Assembly: GCA_009760885.1 (NCBI GenBank)
Contig: CM019721.1
Span: 18,316,881-18,380,880 of the forward strand
Source of the DNA: Achatina immaculata
Lineage: Eukaryota > Mollusca > Gastropoda > Stylommatophora > Achatinidae
DNA length: 64,000 nt
Reading direction: 5' to 3'
Below are positions 1 to 10,289 of this stretch, one piece after another. The notes beneath the pieces are model-generated. The model did not search any database, was not told the DNA's origin, and was given only the letters and a program-made list of their open reading frames with translations. The translations under genes were made by a program, and so were the position numbers. Within the stretch, counting starts at the first letter, position 1, and each line of letters starts with the position of its first letter.

Positions 1-19
1 CGGAACACCAGTGTCAACT

Positions 20-560
20 TTAGCAGAATTGATAGAAATTGTTGAAGAATACTACCTGTTGTCTGTCTGACAGAAACGATGCAATTAATTTTATTAGGTC
101 AGGGTGCAGTCTATAAGTCTTTATTTTTCTTACAAGAATATCGTGGTCAATCATATCAAATGCCTTTTTAAAGTCGACAAAAATGGCACCACATAGTCTG
201 TCGTCATTTATGTTTACTAACCAGTTTTCTGTCATTTTGGTAAGAGCTGTGTGGCAGGAATGATTGGGTCTAAAGCCTGACTGACTGTCTATGAGTAAAT
301 TGTTCTCTTGCATGTGTCGTAGAGTTATTTTGTGTATGTGTTTTTCGAGTGGTTTTGATAATGACGATAATATGGATATTGGTCTATAGTTGGTAAGATT
401 GTTAGATGAGCCAGATTTAAAGCGAGGATACACCTTAGCAGTTTTAAAAGCCTCAGGAAAATAACATTTTGCAATGCACTGGTTGTAAATATATGTTAGT
501 GTATGTGAAATGACAGGTGCAGCATAACGTAAGATCTTATTACTAATATCATCAAGCCCA
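20..560 (-). pseudogene. LINE-D reverse transcriptase, N-terminal half (fragment)
   Basis: This open stretch encodes fingers and palm motifs of a non-LTR reverse transcriptase: YRPISILSSLSKPLEKHI, then a GFRPNHSCHTAL block and FVDFKKAFDMIDHDIL, the motif holding the first catalytic aspartate. The reading frame stays open upstream of 433 (AFKTAKVYPRFKSGS), so no true start lies here. It would make cDNA from the element's RNA if complete, but the second catalytic box is not present before the window edge and the frame stops near position 20. It aligns by eye with the degraded RT at 13255-13960. Confidence 0.85.
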
Positions 561-1262
561 GCTGTATTGTTGTTTTTAAGGTTAAGAGATAACTGTGAAC
601 TTCACTGACTGTTAAGAATGGAATGTGTAACTGTTTAAAATCAGTACATCTGCTGTCCAGGAATGTTTGTAGTTCATGTAAGTCGCATACAGGAGCTGAT
701 ACTGATGATTTAAGAACGTTGATTTCTTCTCTGAAATGTGTACTGATATGTGCGCTAGTGTATGTACGATTGATGGCTGAGAATCAAATTCTTTTCTTTT
801 ATTGATAGGGTATTTATGGCTTTCCAAATTGATTTACTGTCTGATTTATTCTGTATTAGATTCCTGAAGTAATTTTTTTTCTCTTGTCTTATTAAGTATT
901 GAACTTTGTTTCTGAGTGAGCGGTAGGTCATAAAGTCCTTGATTTTGTGCGCCCGATCACGTTCTCTCATGAATTGTAGTATTTCAGGTGTTATCCAAGG
1001 TGACTTCGTCTGGTGTTTTACTCTCATCTCTTTCATGGGAACATGTTTGTCTAATATATCTCTGAAGATCTTTAGCCAATATCTATTGCCTCATCGGGGT
1101 CAGTTAGTTGGTACACGTGTGTAAGTGAAGATTCTTGCAAATCATTAAGGAATAATTCTAGGTTAAATTTTCTGAAGCTCCTAAATTTCTTACTGATGTG
1201 ATTGTGTTTAGGAAGTTTATACCCCTTTCTTGTCCACGTACAGCAGACTGGGTAATGATCGC

Positions 1263-1620
1263 TTAACGAAGTATGAGGATGTTACATTCAATGATGTTTT
1301 CTGGTTGGGCTACATATATATGATCTAATAATGTGGATGATACTTCTGTTACTCTGGTAGGTTTGGTGACAATTTGGCAAAGATTATAGGATAATATAAT
1401 ATTGCTCCAAGTTAGATGTGATTGTGTTAGATCTATGTTGAAGTCTCCAAGAATGATAATATCTTTGAACCTAAAGGTTGAAACCTCATCCATCATAGTC
1501 GTGAAGTGATCGTACCACAGAGATGATGCATTTGGATTACGGTACAAAAGTCCAATAATTAATGGACTCTGGTTTGGCATTTTAACTTCCACCCAAATAC
1601 ACTCTACCTCTGATGATTCG
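1263..1620 (-). pseudogene. LINE-D endonuclease domain, C-terminal half (fragment)
   Basis: Encodes the second half of an exonuclease-endonuclease-phosphatase fold as found in non-LTR elements. The frame shows LLYRNPNASS, then IIILGDFNIDL with the conserved Asp-Asn pair, then TLLDHIYV. The N-terminal catalytic half is absent, and the frame is lost near 1263 just before the expected SDHYP motif, which appears in another frame. The missing part coincides with the start of the adjacent minisatellite, so truncation rather than a host gene is the best explanation. Confidence 0.8.
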
Positions 1621-2866
1621 AGGTCTTCTCTAGAGGAGGGTGTAGAGATGGAGCAGAGAGAGTGAGAGACATAAACTTGTTTTATTACCCGTTTAGAAGA
1701 GAGGAGAGTGTAGAGATGGAGAAGAGAGAGGGAGGAGACATATAAACTTGTTTTATTACCCGTTTAGAAGAGAGGAGGGTGTAGAGATGGAAGAGAGAGA
1801 GGGGGAGAGAGACAAACTTGTTTTATTACCCGTTTAGAAGAGAGGAGAGTGTAGAGATGGAGCAGAGAGAGGGAGAGACATAAACTTGTTTTATTACCCG
1901 TTTAGAAGAAAGGAAGATGTAGAGATGGAGGGGAGAGAGAGGGAGAGAGATATAAACTTGTTTTATTACCCGTTTAGAAGAGAGGAGGGTGTAGAGATGG
2001 AGGAGGGAGAGAGAGATATAAACTTGTTTTATTACCCGTTTAGAAGAGAGGAGGATATAGAGATGGAGGAGAGAGAGGGGAGAGAGATATAAACTTGTTT
2101 TATTACCGGTTTAGAAGAGAGGAGGGTGTAGAGATGGAGGAGAGAGAGGGAGAGAGTGATATAAACTTGTTTTATTACCCGTTTAGAAGAGAGGAGGGTG
2201 TAGAGATGAAGGAGAGAGAGGGAGAGATATAAACTTCTTTTATTACCCATTTAGAAGAGAGGAGGGTGTAGAGATGGAGGAGAGAGAGGGAGGAGATATA
2301 AACTTGTTTTATTACCCGTTTAGAAGAGAGTAGGGTGTAGAGATGGAGGGGAGAGAGATATAAACTTGTTTTATTACCTGTTTAGAAGAGAGGAGGGTGT
2401 AGAGATGGAGGAGAGAGAGAGGGAGAGAGATATATAAACTTGTTTTTTAACCCGTTTAGAAGAAAGGAGGGTGTAGAGATAGAGGAGAGAGAAGGAGAGA
2501 GAGATATAAACTTGTTTTATTACCCGTTTAGAAGGAAGGAGGGTGTAGAGATAGAGGAGAGAGAGAGGGAGAGAGATATAAACTTGTTTTATTACCGTTT
2601 AGAAGAAAGGACGGTGTAGAGACAGAGGAGAGAGAGGGAGGAGAGATATAAACGTGTTTTATTACCCGTTTAGAAGAGAGGAGGGTGTAGAGATAGAGGG
2701 GAGAAAGGGAGAGAGAGATATTAACGTGTTTTATTACCCGTTTAGAAGAGAGGAGGGTGTAGAGATGGAGGGGAGAGAGGGAGAGAGATATATAAACTTG
2801 TTTTATTACCCGTTTAGAAGAGAGGAGGGTGTAGAGATGGAGGGGAGAGAGAGAATGTATTATCTC
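1617..2866. repeat. Minisatellite, about 70-bp unit, about 17 copies
   Basis: A tandem array whose unit contains ATAAACTTGTTTTATTACCC followed by GTTTAGAAGAGAGGAGGGTG and a variable GAGAG-rich stretch. Unit length varies mainly through the number of GA repeats. It starts exactly where LINE-D copy 1 is truncated. Short open frames across it (FYYPFRREEGVEME repeats) are by-products of the repeat and not proteins. Confidence 0.95.
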
Positions 2867-2934
2867 TAACTCTGTAAATAATAACGTATATTTGTAATAA
2901 ACATTAGAAGCACAAAAACCAAGTTAAGTTTACT

Positions 2935-3357
2935 CAATTCTAATGTAACATTCACTCTCATTTATGCACGCGGAAGCTGGAAAACAAGTAAAGAAATAGA
3001 CAACAAATTATGCTATTTTGAAAACAAATGCCCAATGAAAATACTCGGTATAAATTGAAACGAATTCAAGAACAACGCAGGGACAATGCAGATGGGCGAA
3101 CAACAAACTGTTTCACGGGTGATCAGAAAAATGAGATGGATATATGTCGGTCATGTGATGAGAAGAAACAGTCAGGGAATACCAAAACAGGCTATCTAGT
3201 GGAACACAACGGGCCAAAGAAAAAGATAAACTCTAAACAGGACATTGTTAAGAGAGGCCAAATTAGTAGCATTACATCCCTTGATGAGGTTGAAAAGCTC
3301 GCTGAAAACAGGAAAACTTGGCGAACTACCATGCGAGCCCTATGTAAGATGTAAGAT
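2935..3357 (+). mobile_element. LINE-C copy 1: ORF2 C-terminal tail
   Basis: A 5'-truncated LINE end. Translated in two frames it gives the domain that follows the RT in endonuclease-reverse transcriptase type elements: ESWKTTKEI-like start, then RMRWIYVGHVMRR, then SLDEVEKLAENRKTWRTTMR near the end. Frameshifts are present. Five other copies of the same end occur in the window (9015, 29110, 34052, 36427 on the minus strand, and 41918). Confidence 0.8.
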
Positions 3358-3462
3358 TTGTTTTACAATATCTGATTTCAAAAGTGTTTGCCTTACCAGT
3401 TTTGACGTACTGGTTGTTACTATAGCTTTCAACATGTATAGTTCTGGTGTGGAACGGATATA

Positions 3463-3465
<3 letters not shown>

Positions 3466-3507
<42 letters not shown>
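3466..3507. repeat. (AT)n microsatellite
   Basis: Uninterrupted AT dinucleotide run of about 42 bp, lying directly against the truncated 5' end of a SINE-1 copy. Confidence 0.98.
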
Positions 3508-3510
<3 letters not shown>

Positions 3511-3697
3511 CCCGGATCCACCCAGCCTTTAAAAATGGGTACCAGAGAAATCTTGGAAGGTAAATACGAGTAGGCGTGATACTGCCCACATCACACGTTC
3601 ATGTGCCGAAGGTCATGAAAATATCGGGCCTGACATCGTATCCCCTAATATGACTTAACGACATGGAAACTCGGATTATACCTTTACCTGTACCTGC
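3508..3697 (+). mobile_element. SINE-1 copy a, 5'-truncated
   Basis: Shares the SINE-1 body with the full copy at 37489-37778: the segment around CCACCCAGCC, the core GGTACCAGAGAAATC, then GGCGTGATACTG, CATGTGCCGAAGGTC and a 3' end close to TTTACCT. The tRNA-like head with the promoter boxes is missing; the copy begins at the AT microsatellite. Confidence 0.85.
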
Positions 3698-3924
3698 ACA
3701 TTCTGCACAGCGACTGTGTATCTGTGATATTCCTACAGCACTCTTGTCAGTTAGTTTTTGCCATAGTTCCTGTGTTTATTAATGCTCGTTTATATTACCT
3801 GTAGATTCCTCTGCTCTTTGCAGTATACACGTATTTTTTGCTTTGTTTCGCTTTAATGCGCGCGCGCGTATATATATTCAGGCAAGATAAAATATACCGA
3901 TACTGATAACAACGAAGGATAGAT
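3698..3924. other. Unassigned spacer
   Basis: No gene or named repeat recognised. It contains a short CG run followed by a short TA run near 3858-3880. Confidence 0.5.
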
Positions 3925-4240
3925 AAATTAGACATATAATATCTATACTACAAGAACTTAATATTGAAGAAGGCTGGCTAGAAAGAGAGTTAAAGAAAGA
4001 AAACTTTAATATTTTGGACACATTAAACGTCATGATAATCTAGAGGAGACCGTCTTGGAAGGGTACATAATGGGAAAAAGAAAGAGAGGAAGACCAAGGA
4101 GAAGATGGTTGCAAGACATCGTTGATTATCTGCAAATGGATGCATCAGCAGCAGGGCATTTTGCTCACAACCTAGAAGCCTACAGGAGAGTTGCTAGGGA
4201 GGCAAAGTTCCGCAAGGGACATACAAATGAATGAATAAAT
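3925..4240 (+). mobile_element. LINE-A copy 1: ORF2 C-terminal tail
   Basis: A 5'-truncated LINE end. The peptide is the C-terminus of an endonuclease/RT polyprotein: EEGWL, a HIKRHDNLE segment, KRKRGRPRRRWLQDIVD, then the conserved last residues EAKFRKGHTNE and a stop. It finishes in an ATGA/AATG-type simple tail. Ten copies with the same 3' end occur in this window, which is why the end can be defined exactly. It abuts LINE-B copy 1 in the same orientation. Confidence 0.88.
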
Positions 4241-4242
4241 GA

Positions 4243-4815
4243 ATGGAGTAGTAATAACTTCAGATGGGAAATGCAGAACAGAAATTAGGAACAGCCAAAC
4301 AAATACTGCATTTCAGAGAATGAGAAACATATTAGCCAACACATCTTTATCAATGAATGTTAGAAAACAAGTCCTAAAATGCTATATTGAACCTATCTTG
4401 TTATATGGAAGTGAATCATGGACAATAGGCAAGTCTGCACAAAAATCATTGGAAGCAGCAGAAATGTGGTTTATTAGAAGAATGTTGTGAATCCCCTGGA
4501 CAGCAAAAATAACTAATGAAGAATGTATGAAAAGAGCTGGAGAGACAAAAACCCTGTCAAAAAGATAAGAGAGAGACAATGTACTTTCATAGGACATGCA
4601 ATGAGAAGAGGGGACATTGAAAATATAACAACAGGAAAAATAGAAGGAAGAAGATCAAGAGGAAGACCAAGAGAAATGATACTGGACAGTCTGTTGGGAT
4701 GGTGTAAGAGGAGATCACCAACTGAGCTGATGGCCTGCATGAAGGATTGGGTACCCTGGAGAAGCATAATAGCTAAAGAGTAGGCACGGCACCTGATGAT
4801 GATGACGATGTAATG
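4243..4815 (+). mobile_element. LINE-B copy 1: ORF2 C-terminal tail
   Basis: A 5'-truncated LINE end encoding the post-RT domain: FQRMRNILANTSLSMNVRK, then LLYGSESWTIG, then after a frameshift TFIGHAMRRG, SRGRPREMILD and the end ARHLMM. An in-frame stop follows FIRRML, so it cannot be functional. The 3' end is GGCACGGCACC followed by a TGATGATGATG tail. Copies of the same end lie at 9722, 32232, 37902 and 60434, all on the minus strand. Confidence 0.88.
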
Positions 4816-5080
4816 TAATCGTCTTCATATTTTCATGAATCACGTAATATAACGGTCTTCATATGTTCATGTTTTACACAATGTAATCGTATTCATATTT
4901 TCATATTCTAGGTAACGTAATCTTTTTCATATTTTCATGTTCTGCGTAATTTCATCGTCTTCATATTTTTATGTTCTGCGTAATTTAATCGTTTTCATAA
5001 TTTAGCGTTCGGCACAATTTAATCGTCTTCATATCTTTATGTTCATCGACATGTAATCATCTACATATTGTCATATAGCC
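4806..5080. repeat. Degenerate minisatellite, about 33-36-bp unit
   Basis: About eight imperfect units sharing TAATCGTCTTCATATTTTCA. The array begins in the ATG-rich tail of LINE-B copy 1. Confidence 0.85.
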
Positions 5081-5690
5081 TACTTGTGAGTTACTTTCTC
5101 TGTTTATTAGCGTTGTTTATAGACTCCAATTTCAGCCCTATTTAGCTTGGGTCTCACGCCATCTTATCTCACGCTAGCTGTTACCATGGTTTCAGGTGGA
5201 AGTAACTAACAAGAAAAAAAACCAAATGGGAGGGAAAAGGGGCCAGAACCCATGACTCGAGGTTAGCCTGGGTGAATCCATAAGCTTCACAAATGTCTGT
5301 TTTGTATACCAGCTGGAACGCGGCAGCTACCAACGTTCCCTGCGAACCTATTTATCTTCCCTTCCAGAATATTCTTAAGGGTGAATTCCAGGTAGACAAA
5401 TTGTTGGCAGGTTTCCTGCAGTGAGTTGCTGAACCGGAGCGAGAGATTGGAGGTATCCGGCTGGATAACCTTATCCATGTTATCTGTAACTTTTATTTAA
5501 TCGTCGCTGGAGGCACAGGTCTAGAGGGTTCAGTAAATAGACTGGTAGCCTTACTGACGAAGAGTGGAATGGCAGAAGATGGACACACACACATGCAAAA
5601 TCGCAAATATAGCGACTAATAAATAGATAAACAAACAAACTAAAATAGATACAACGAAAGACAGGTAGACAGTTTTATAGATACGACTAG
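5081..5690. other. Unassigned region
   Basis: No tandem repeat, retroelement end or convincing coding sequence recognised. Short open frames here are not supported by motifs. Confidence 0.4.
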
Positions 5691-5691
5691 A

Positions 5692-5967
<276 letters not shown>

Positions 5968-5993
5968 TCTAGATAGATAGGAATAAAGACACT

Positions 5994-6333
5994 GTCCGAT
6001 TAGGCACTCAGCGACCCATAGCTGATATGCCATCGTCAGGGTTAGCGAACCATAGCTGACCAAGACCTTGTCCCACCCCTCCGTTGGTACCTCCAGTAGC
6101 CTAGCCTGGCTAACAGAGCAGGGATCGCCATAATCTTCATGTTGGTGGAGTCTGCTAAAGAAGCATTGCATACCCCCTGCTTTTTAGCTGTACTCTGGGA
6201 CTGAAAAATCAACTGCCATAACCCGCTCCCACGCCCGATACGACGCTGCGCCTCAACACCTCCACAGCATCGGCTGCAAAGATCACCAGCTCGCAGTTAC
6301 AGGGAGATAGCACAAGACAAGACAAGACAAGAC
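5994..6333 (+). mobile_element. RV dispersed repeat copy 1 (one VNTR unit)
   Basis: A dispersed repeat of about 330 bp with no recognised protein. Landmarks in order: a start near CCGATTAGGCACTCAGCGAC, one 34-bp unit at about 6021-6054 flanked by CCATAGCTGA direct repeats, AGCCTGGCTAACAGAGCAGG, GGTGGAGTCTGCTAAAGAAG, CACAGCATCGGCTGCAAAGA, GGAGATAGCACAAGACAAG, and an ACAAG-repeat tail. The near-full copy at 61036 has the same order. It lies between two large microsatellites. The class is unknown; it could be a SINE-like or Helitron/HINE-like non-autonomous element. Confidence 0.85.
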
Positions 6334-6755
6334 AGACAGACAGCCAGACAGACAGACAGGTAGGTAGTTAGGTAGGTAAGCAGGCAGGCAGGTAGGTAAG
6401 CAGGCAGGCAGGTAGGTAGGTAGGTAGGCAGGTAAGTAGGCAGGCAGGTAGGTAAGTAGGTAGGTAGCCAGGTAGGTAGGTAGGTAAGTAGGTAGGTAGC
6501 CAGTTAGGTAGGTAGGCAGTTAGGTAGGTAGGCAGTTAGGTAGGTAGGTAGGCAGTTTGGTAGGTAAGTAGGTAGGTAGGCAGTTAGGTAGGTAGGTAGG
6601 CAGTTTGGTAGGTAAGTAGGTAGGTAGGCAGTTAGGTGGGCAGGTAGGCAGTTAGGTAGGCAGTTAGGTAGGCAGTTAGGTAGGTAGCTAGGCAGGCAGG
6701 CAGGTAAGTAGGTGGGTAGGTAGGTTGGTAGGCAGGCAGGCAGGTAGACAGATAA
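6330..6755. repeat. (GACA)n then (GGTA/GGCA)n microsatellite
   Basis: About 420 bp of GGTA, GGCA and GTTA tetranucleotides that follow directly on the ACAAG tail of RV copy 1. On the minus strand it reads as a proline/tyrosine/leucine repeat, which is an artefact. Confidence 0.95.
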
Positions 6756-7043
6756 TTGGTATAAAGTGTCTGAATTACTAACATATATTCCAGATCTTAT
6801 TACGATCATGACAGAACATAGCCCCGGTAGTAAGCTAATGGGGATGCAAGTCCAGAAAGTTCTTGACTCGAGTCACCGCCCCGGAGTTACGTCTTTTTGT
6901 GCGAGCAAATCTTGTCTGCAGACACTCAGCAAAGCCAGACAGGTATGACAAAATACTGGAAGTGCACAGGCAGAGAGAGAGAGAGAGAGAGGTGCAAGGC
7001 AACGAAAGAAGAGAAAAAGAATTGCATGACATTATAGATTATA
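6756..7043. other. Unassigned spacer with a short (GA)n
   Basis: No recognised feature apart from a GA run at about 6974-6991. Confidence 0.4.
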
Positions 7044-7355
7044 CACAATTTGTCCTGCTATAAGTCAACATTTATACATCTACAAATTAAGGAAACAAAA
7101 TATACACCGTCTACAAATTAATGAAATAAAACATCCACTTTCTAGAAGTTAACGAAATAAAATATAGATTCTCTACATATTAACGAACTATAATATACAC
7201 TGTCTACAAATTAACGAAATAAATATATACTGTCTACAAATTAACGAAACAAAATATACATCGTCTACAAAATAAAGAAACAAAATATACATCGTCTACA
7301 AAATAAAGAAACAAAATATACACCGTCTACAAATTAACGACACAAAATAATTGGA
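7044..7355. repeat. Minisatellite, about 31-33-bp unit, about 9-10 copies
   Basis: Units share ACAAATTAACGAAACAAAAT followed by ATACA(T/C)CGTCT. Moderately diverged. Confidence 0.9.
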
Positions 7356-7446
7356 TTTACCAAAGGGAACACCTATTTTCTGAAAGGACGGGGTGTTCAG
7401 TTTTGAAAATTTAAGTGATAGTCTGGAGTATTTCGTTGTCTAGATC

Positions 7447-8069
7447 GATTCTTTTTCTTCGTCTTCTTCTTCTTCTTTTTCCTCGTCTTCTTCTTCTTTT
7501 TCTTCTTCTTCTTCATCTTCTTCTACTTCTTTTTTCTTCTTATTCTTCATCATGATCTTCTGCAGCTTCTTCTTCTTCCTTTCTTTCTTCTTCTTCTTCT
7601 TCTTCCTTTCCTCTTCTTCTTCTTCTTCTTTTTCTTCTTCTTCTTTTTTTCTTCTTCTTCTTTTTCTTTTTCTTCTTCTTCTTCTTCCTTTTCCTCTTCT
7701 TCTTCTTCTTCTTCCTTTTCTTATTATTGTTGTTGTTCTTCTTCTTCTTCTTCATCTTCTTCTTCTTCTTTTTCCTTTTCCTCTTCTTCTTTTTTTCCTT
7801 TTCTTCTTTCGTCTTCTTCTTCTTCTTCTTTTTCTTCTTCTTCTTCTTCTTCTACTTCTTTTTTCTTCTTCTTTTTTCTTCTTCTTCTTCTTATTCTTTT
7901 TCCTTTTCCTCTTCTTCTTCTCTTCTTCTTCTTTTTCTTCTTCTTCTTCTTCTTTTTCTTTTTTCCTTTTCCTCTTCTTCTTCTTCTTCTTCTTTTTCCT
8001 TTTCTTCTTCTTCTTCTTTTTTCTTTTCCTCTTCTTCTTCTTTTTCTTCTTGTTTTCTTCTTCTTCCTC
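7447..8069. repeat. (TTC)n polypyrimidine tract
   Basis: More than 600 bp of almost pure pyrimidine on the plus strand, mainly TTC, interrupted by TTTCC blocks. It runs straight into RV copy 2. Long Ser/Phe/Leu frames on one strand and Lys/Arg/Glu frames on the other are artefacts. Confidence 0.97.
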
Positions 8070-8545
8070 CTCCCCCTGGAACTGCGAGCTGAAGTTCTCT
8101 GCAGACAACGCGATGATGATCTCTGCGCCGTTAGCCAGATTAGGTCTGTTACTAGGGGGGTATCAACGAAACGGCAGGGCTGGCCTTAGTCAGCTATAGT
8201 TCTGCAACCTTGACGCTAGCATGTCAGCTGGTGTTCTCCAACCCTGACTCTAGGATACCCCAGCTATAGTTCTCCAACCCTGACTCCAGGATACCAGCTA
8301 TAGTTCTCCAACCCTGACGCTAGCATGTCAGCTTTAGTTCTCCAACCCTGACTCTAGGATACCCCAGCTATAGTTCTCCAACCCTGATTCTAGGATACCA
8401 GCTATAGTTCTCCAACCCTGACTCTAGGATACCAGCTACAGTTCTCCAACCCTGACGCTAGCATGTCAGCTATAGTTCTCCAACTTTGACTCTAGGATAC
8501 CAGCTACAGTTCTCCAGCCCTGACGCTAGTGTGCCAGCTATGGGC
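8070..8545 (-). mobile_element. RV dispersed repeat copy 2 (about ten VNTR units)
   Basis: The RV element in reverse orientation. The stretch at 8075-8195 matches the region around the GTCTGCTAAAGAAG and CTGGCTAACAGAGCAGG landmarks of copy 1 in reverse. From 8193 to about 8540 the 34-bp unit (CTATAGTTCTCCAACCCTGA plus a variable second half) repeats about ten times, where copy 1 has one unit. It ends in CAGCTATGGGCCGCTGATT, the reverse of the RV left end. The distal part of the element is replaced by the polypyrimidine tract. Confidence 0.85.
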
Positions 8546-9014
8546 CGCTGATTGCCAAAGCTGAAGTACCGTGAGTAACCATAAGATATTTGAAGGCGCT
8601 TGGTTCAGCTTGTTCACTGATATTGGTTAGGTTTGATGCAGGAAGCACGCAATATTGATGTATAGAATTCTGGATTTACATCTGAGCGAAAGTAAATAAA
8701 AGAGATTTACATCAAATCCGTTTTTTTTTTTCGGGATAGACATTAACACTATCCGCTTTATAACACAATAATTACTTTTGCGCTGGATGTAAATCAACTG
8801 CTCACCTAGAGTCAGCGGTTCAGGTGAGAAAAAAAAAGTGGGCCACAGGAGGTGAGCATGGACAAAATATTGAAGATTCAAGTGCGATAATGTTTCTCAA
8901 ACTACCTTTTTTTTTTGTTTCGCCCAATAAAATATATCTAAAGTAGTTTATCTCGCGAAGTCATAAAAAAATGAGGAAGAAATGAGAAACTAAAACATGC
9001 TGACAGTTCATGAA
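8546..9014. other. Unassigned region
   Basis: No retroelement end or tandem repeat recognised. Contains short poly-T and poly-A runs. Short frames are unsupported. Confidence 0.4.
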
Positions 9015-9425
9015 TACAAATCTGTATATGAAGAGAAAGCTGGAAAACGACCAAGGAAATAGAGAGCAAATTGGAAGCTAGTGTCTAAAAAATATACTTT
9101 GTATGCAATGTATCGAACTCAAGACTAAAGCAGATATAAGAGAAATGAGCAATTCAGCAAAGAGTCTCACCAGTAATCAAGAAAAGAAGGGTGGTATATT
9201 TGGGGAACGTGATGAAACAGTTGGAGAAACACTAAGCAAATGATCAAATGGGAAACATTTGGAGAAAAAAAAACTAAAAGAGAACATTGACAACAGAGGC
9301 TAAGATGACGGAAAATCTCTTGATGAGAGTGATAAGCTCGCCGAGAACAGAGACCTATGACGAGACACACTGTACGAGCCCTATGTGACGCCTGACGGCA
9401 CGGGAAGGATGTAAGATATGAAGAG
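9015..9425 (+). mobile_element. LINE-C copy 2: ORF2 C-terminal tail (badly decayed)
   Basis: Same end as the other LINE-C copies, recognisable at ESWKTTKEIE-like sequence, VVYLGNVMK and, near the 3' end, the TCTCTTGATGA...GATAAGCTCGCCGA segment and GGGAAGGATGTAAGATATG. Many indels. Confidence 0.72.
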
Positions 9426-9721
9426 ACGAAATATAAGATACACTTGACCAAGCTAGTACATAATAACTGACAAATGCCCATCGAAGACGTTTTTCTATGG
9501 CTGTTTCTAGGTATTCTCTTCGGTATTCAGAAAAAGCAAGAATTACTTTTTTCTGTTGTCAGTATGTAACGCTTTGTCTCGTCTCACGACCACTGGTTAA
9601 GTTGTCAGAGCCAAGGAGAAAATCTTCCAGATCTAGAAAGATCTTGTTTAGGTCTCAGGTTCACAAGACTGAACTTAAAACTGCACTGCGTGTCTCTCAG
9701 ACAAAGTGAATGAACTTTAGA
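9426..9721. other. Unassigned spacer
   Basis: Nothing recognised. Confidence 0.4.
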
Positions 9722-10205
9722 TCATCATCATCATCATTAGGTGCCGTGCCGACTGGCATTGGCTATTATGCTTCTCCAGAGTACACGACCCTTCATGCAG
9801 GCCATCAGCTCAGTTGGTGATCTCCTCTCACACCATCCCGTCAGACTTTCCAGTATCATTTCTCTTGGTCTTCCTCTTGATCTTCTTCCTTCTATTTTTC
9901 CTGTTGTTATAATATTTTCAATACCCCCTCCTCTCATTGCATGTCATATGAAAGTACATTGTCTCTCTCTTATCTTTTTGACAAGGTTTTTTGTCTCTCC
10001 AGCTCTTCTCATATATTCTTCATTAGTTATTTTTGCTGTCCAGGGGATTCGCAACATTCTTCTAATAAACCACATTTCTGCTGCTTCCAATGATTTTTGT
10101 GCAGACCTGCCTATTGTCCATGATTCACTTCCATATAACAAGATAGGAGCATTTTAGGACTCATTTTCTAACATTCATTGATAAGGATGTGTTGGATAAT
10201 ATGTT
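9722..10205 (-). mobile_element. LINE-B copy 2: ORF2 C-terminal tail
   Basis: Minus-strand LINE-B end. Begins (in window order) with the ATC/TCATCA tail next to GGTGCCGTGCC, and reads in reverse as LLYGSESWTIG, SAQKSLEAAEMWFIRRMLR, a TFI-MRGGGIENII segment, SRGRPREMILESLTGW and ANASRHGT. Only one frameshift is obvious, so it is better preserved than LINE-B copy 1. It is 5'-truncated and lies just downstream of LINE-A copy 2 on the same strand. Confidence 0.88.
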
Positions 10206-10289
10206 TCTTTAGATACCATCCATATACTTGTACGCAGACGATTAAAAGTGCATATATCGTCACAGACTAAAGTAACGCTTTGAGTTTTC

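Larger units (their letters stand above)
1..1625 (-). mobile_element. LINE-D copy 1: Jockey-like non-LTR retrotransposon, endonuclease end to RT start
   Basis: Read on the minus strand, this is a broken LINE ORF2. From 1620 to 1263 it encodes the second half of an AP-type endonuclease (GLLYRNP, then ILGDFNIDL, then a SDHYP-like motif just downstream in another frame). From about 1036 to 755 comes the linker (VKHQTKSPWIT...), and from about 560 to 20 the start of a reverse transcriptase (YRPISIL, GFRPNHS, FVDFKKAFDMIDHD). The parts lie in different frames, so several frameshifts separate them. The first half of the endonuclease is missing where a minisatellite begins near 1620, and the RT runs off the window edge before its catalytic YxDD/FADD box. 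The same family recurs at 13250-16560. Domain identity is clear; the Jockey-superfamily assignment is from motif style only. Confidence 0.85.
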
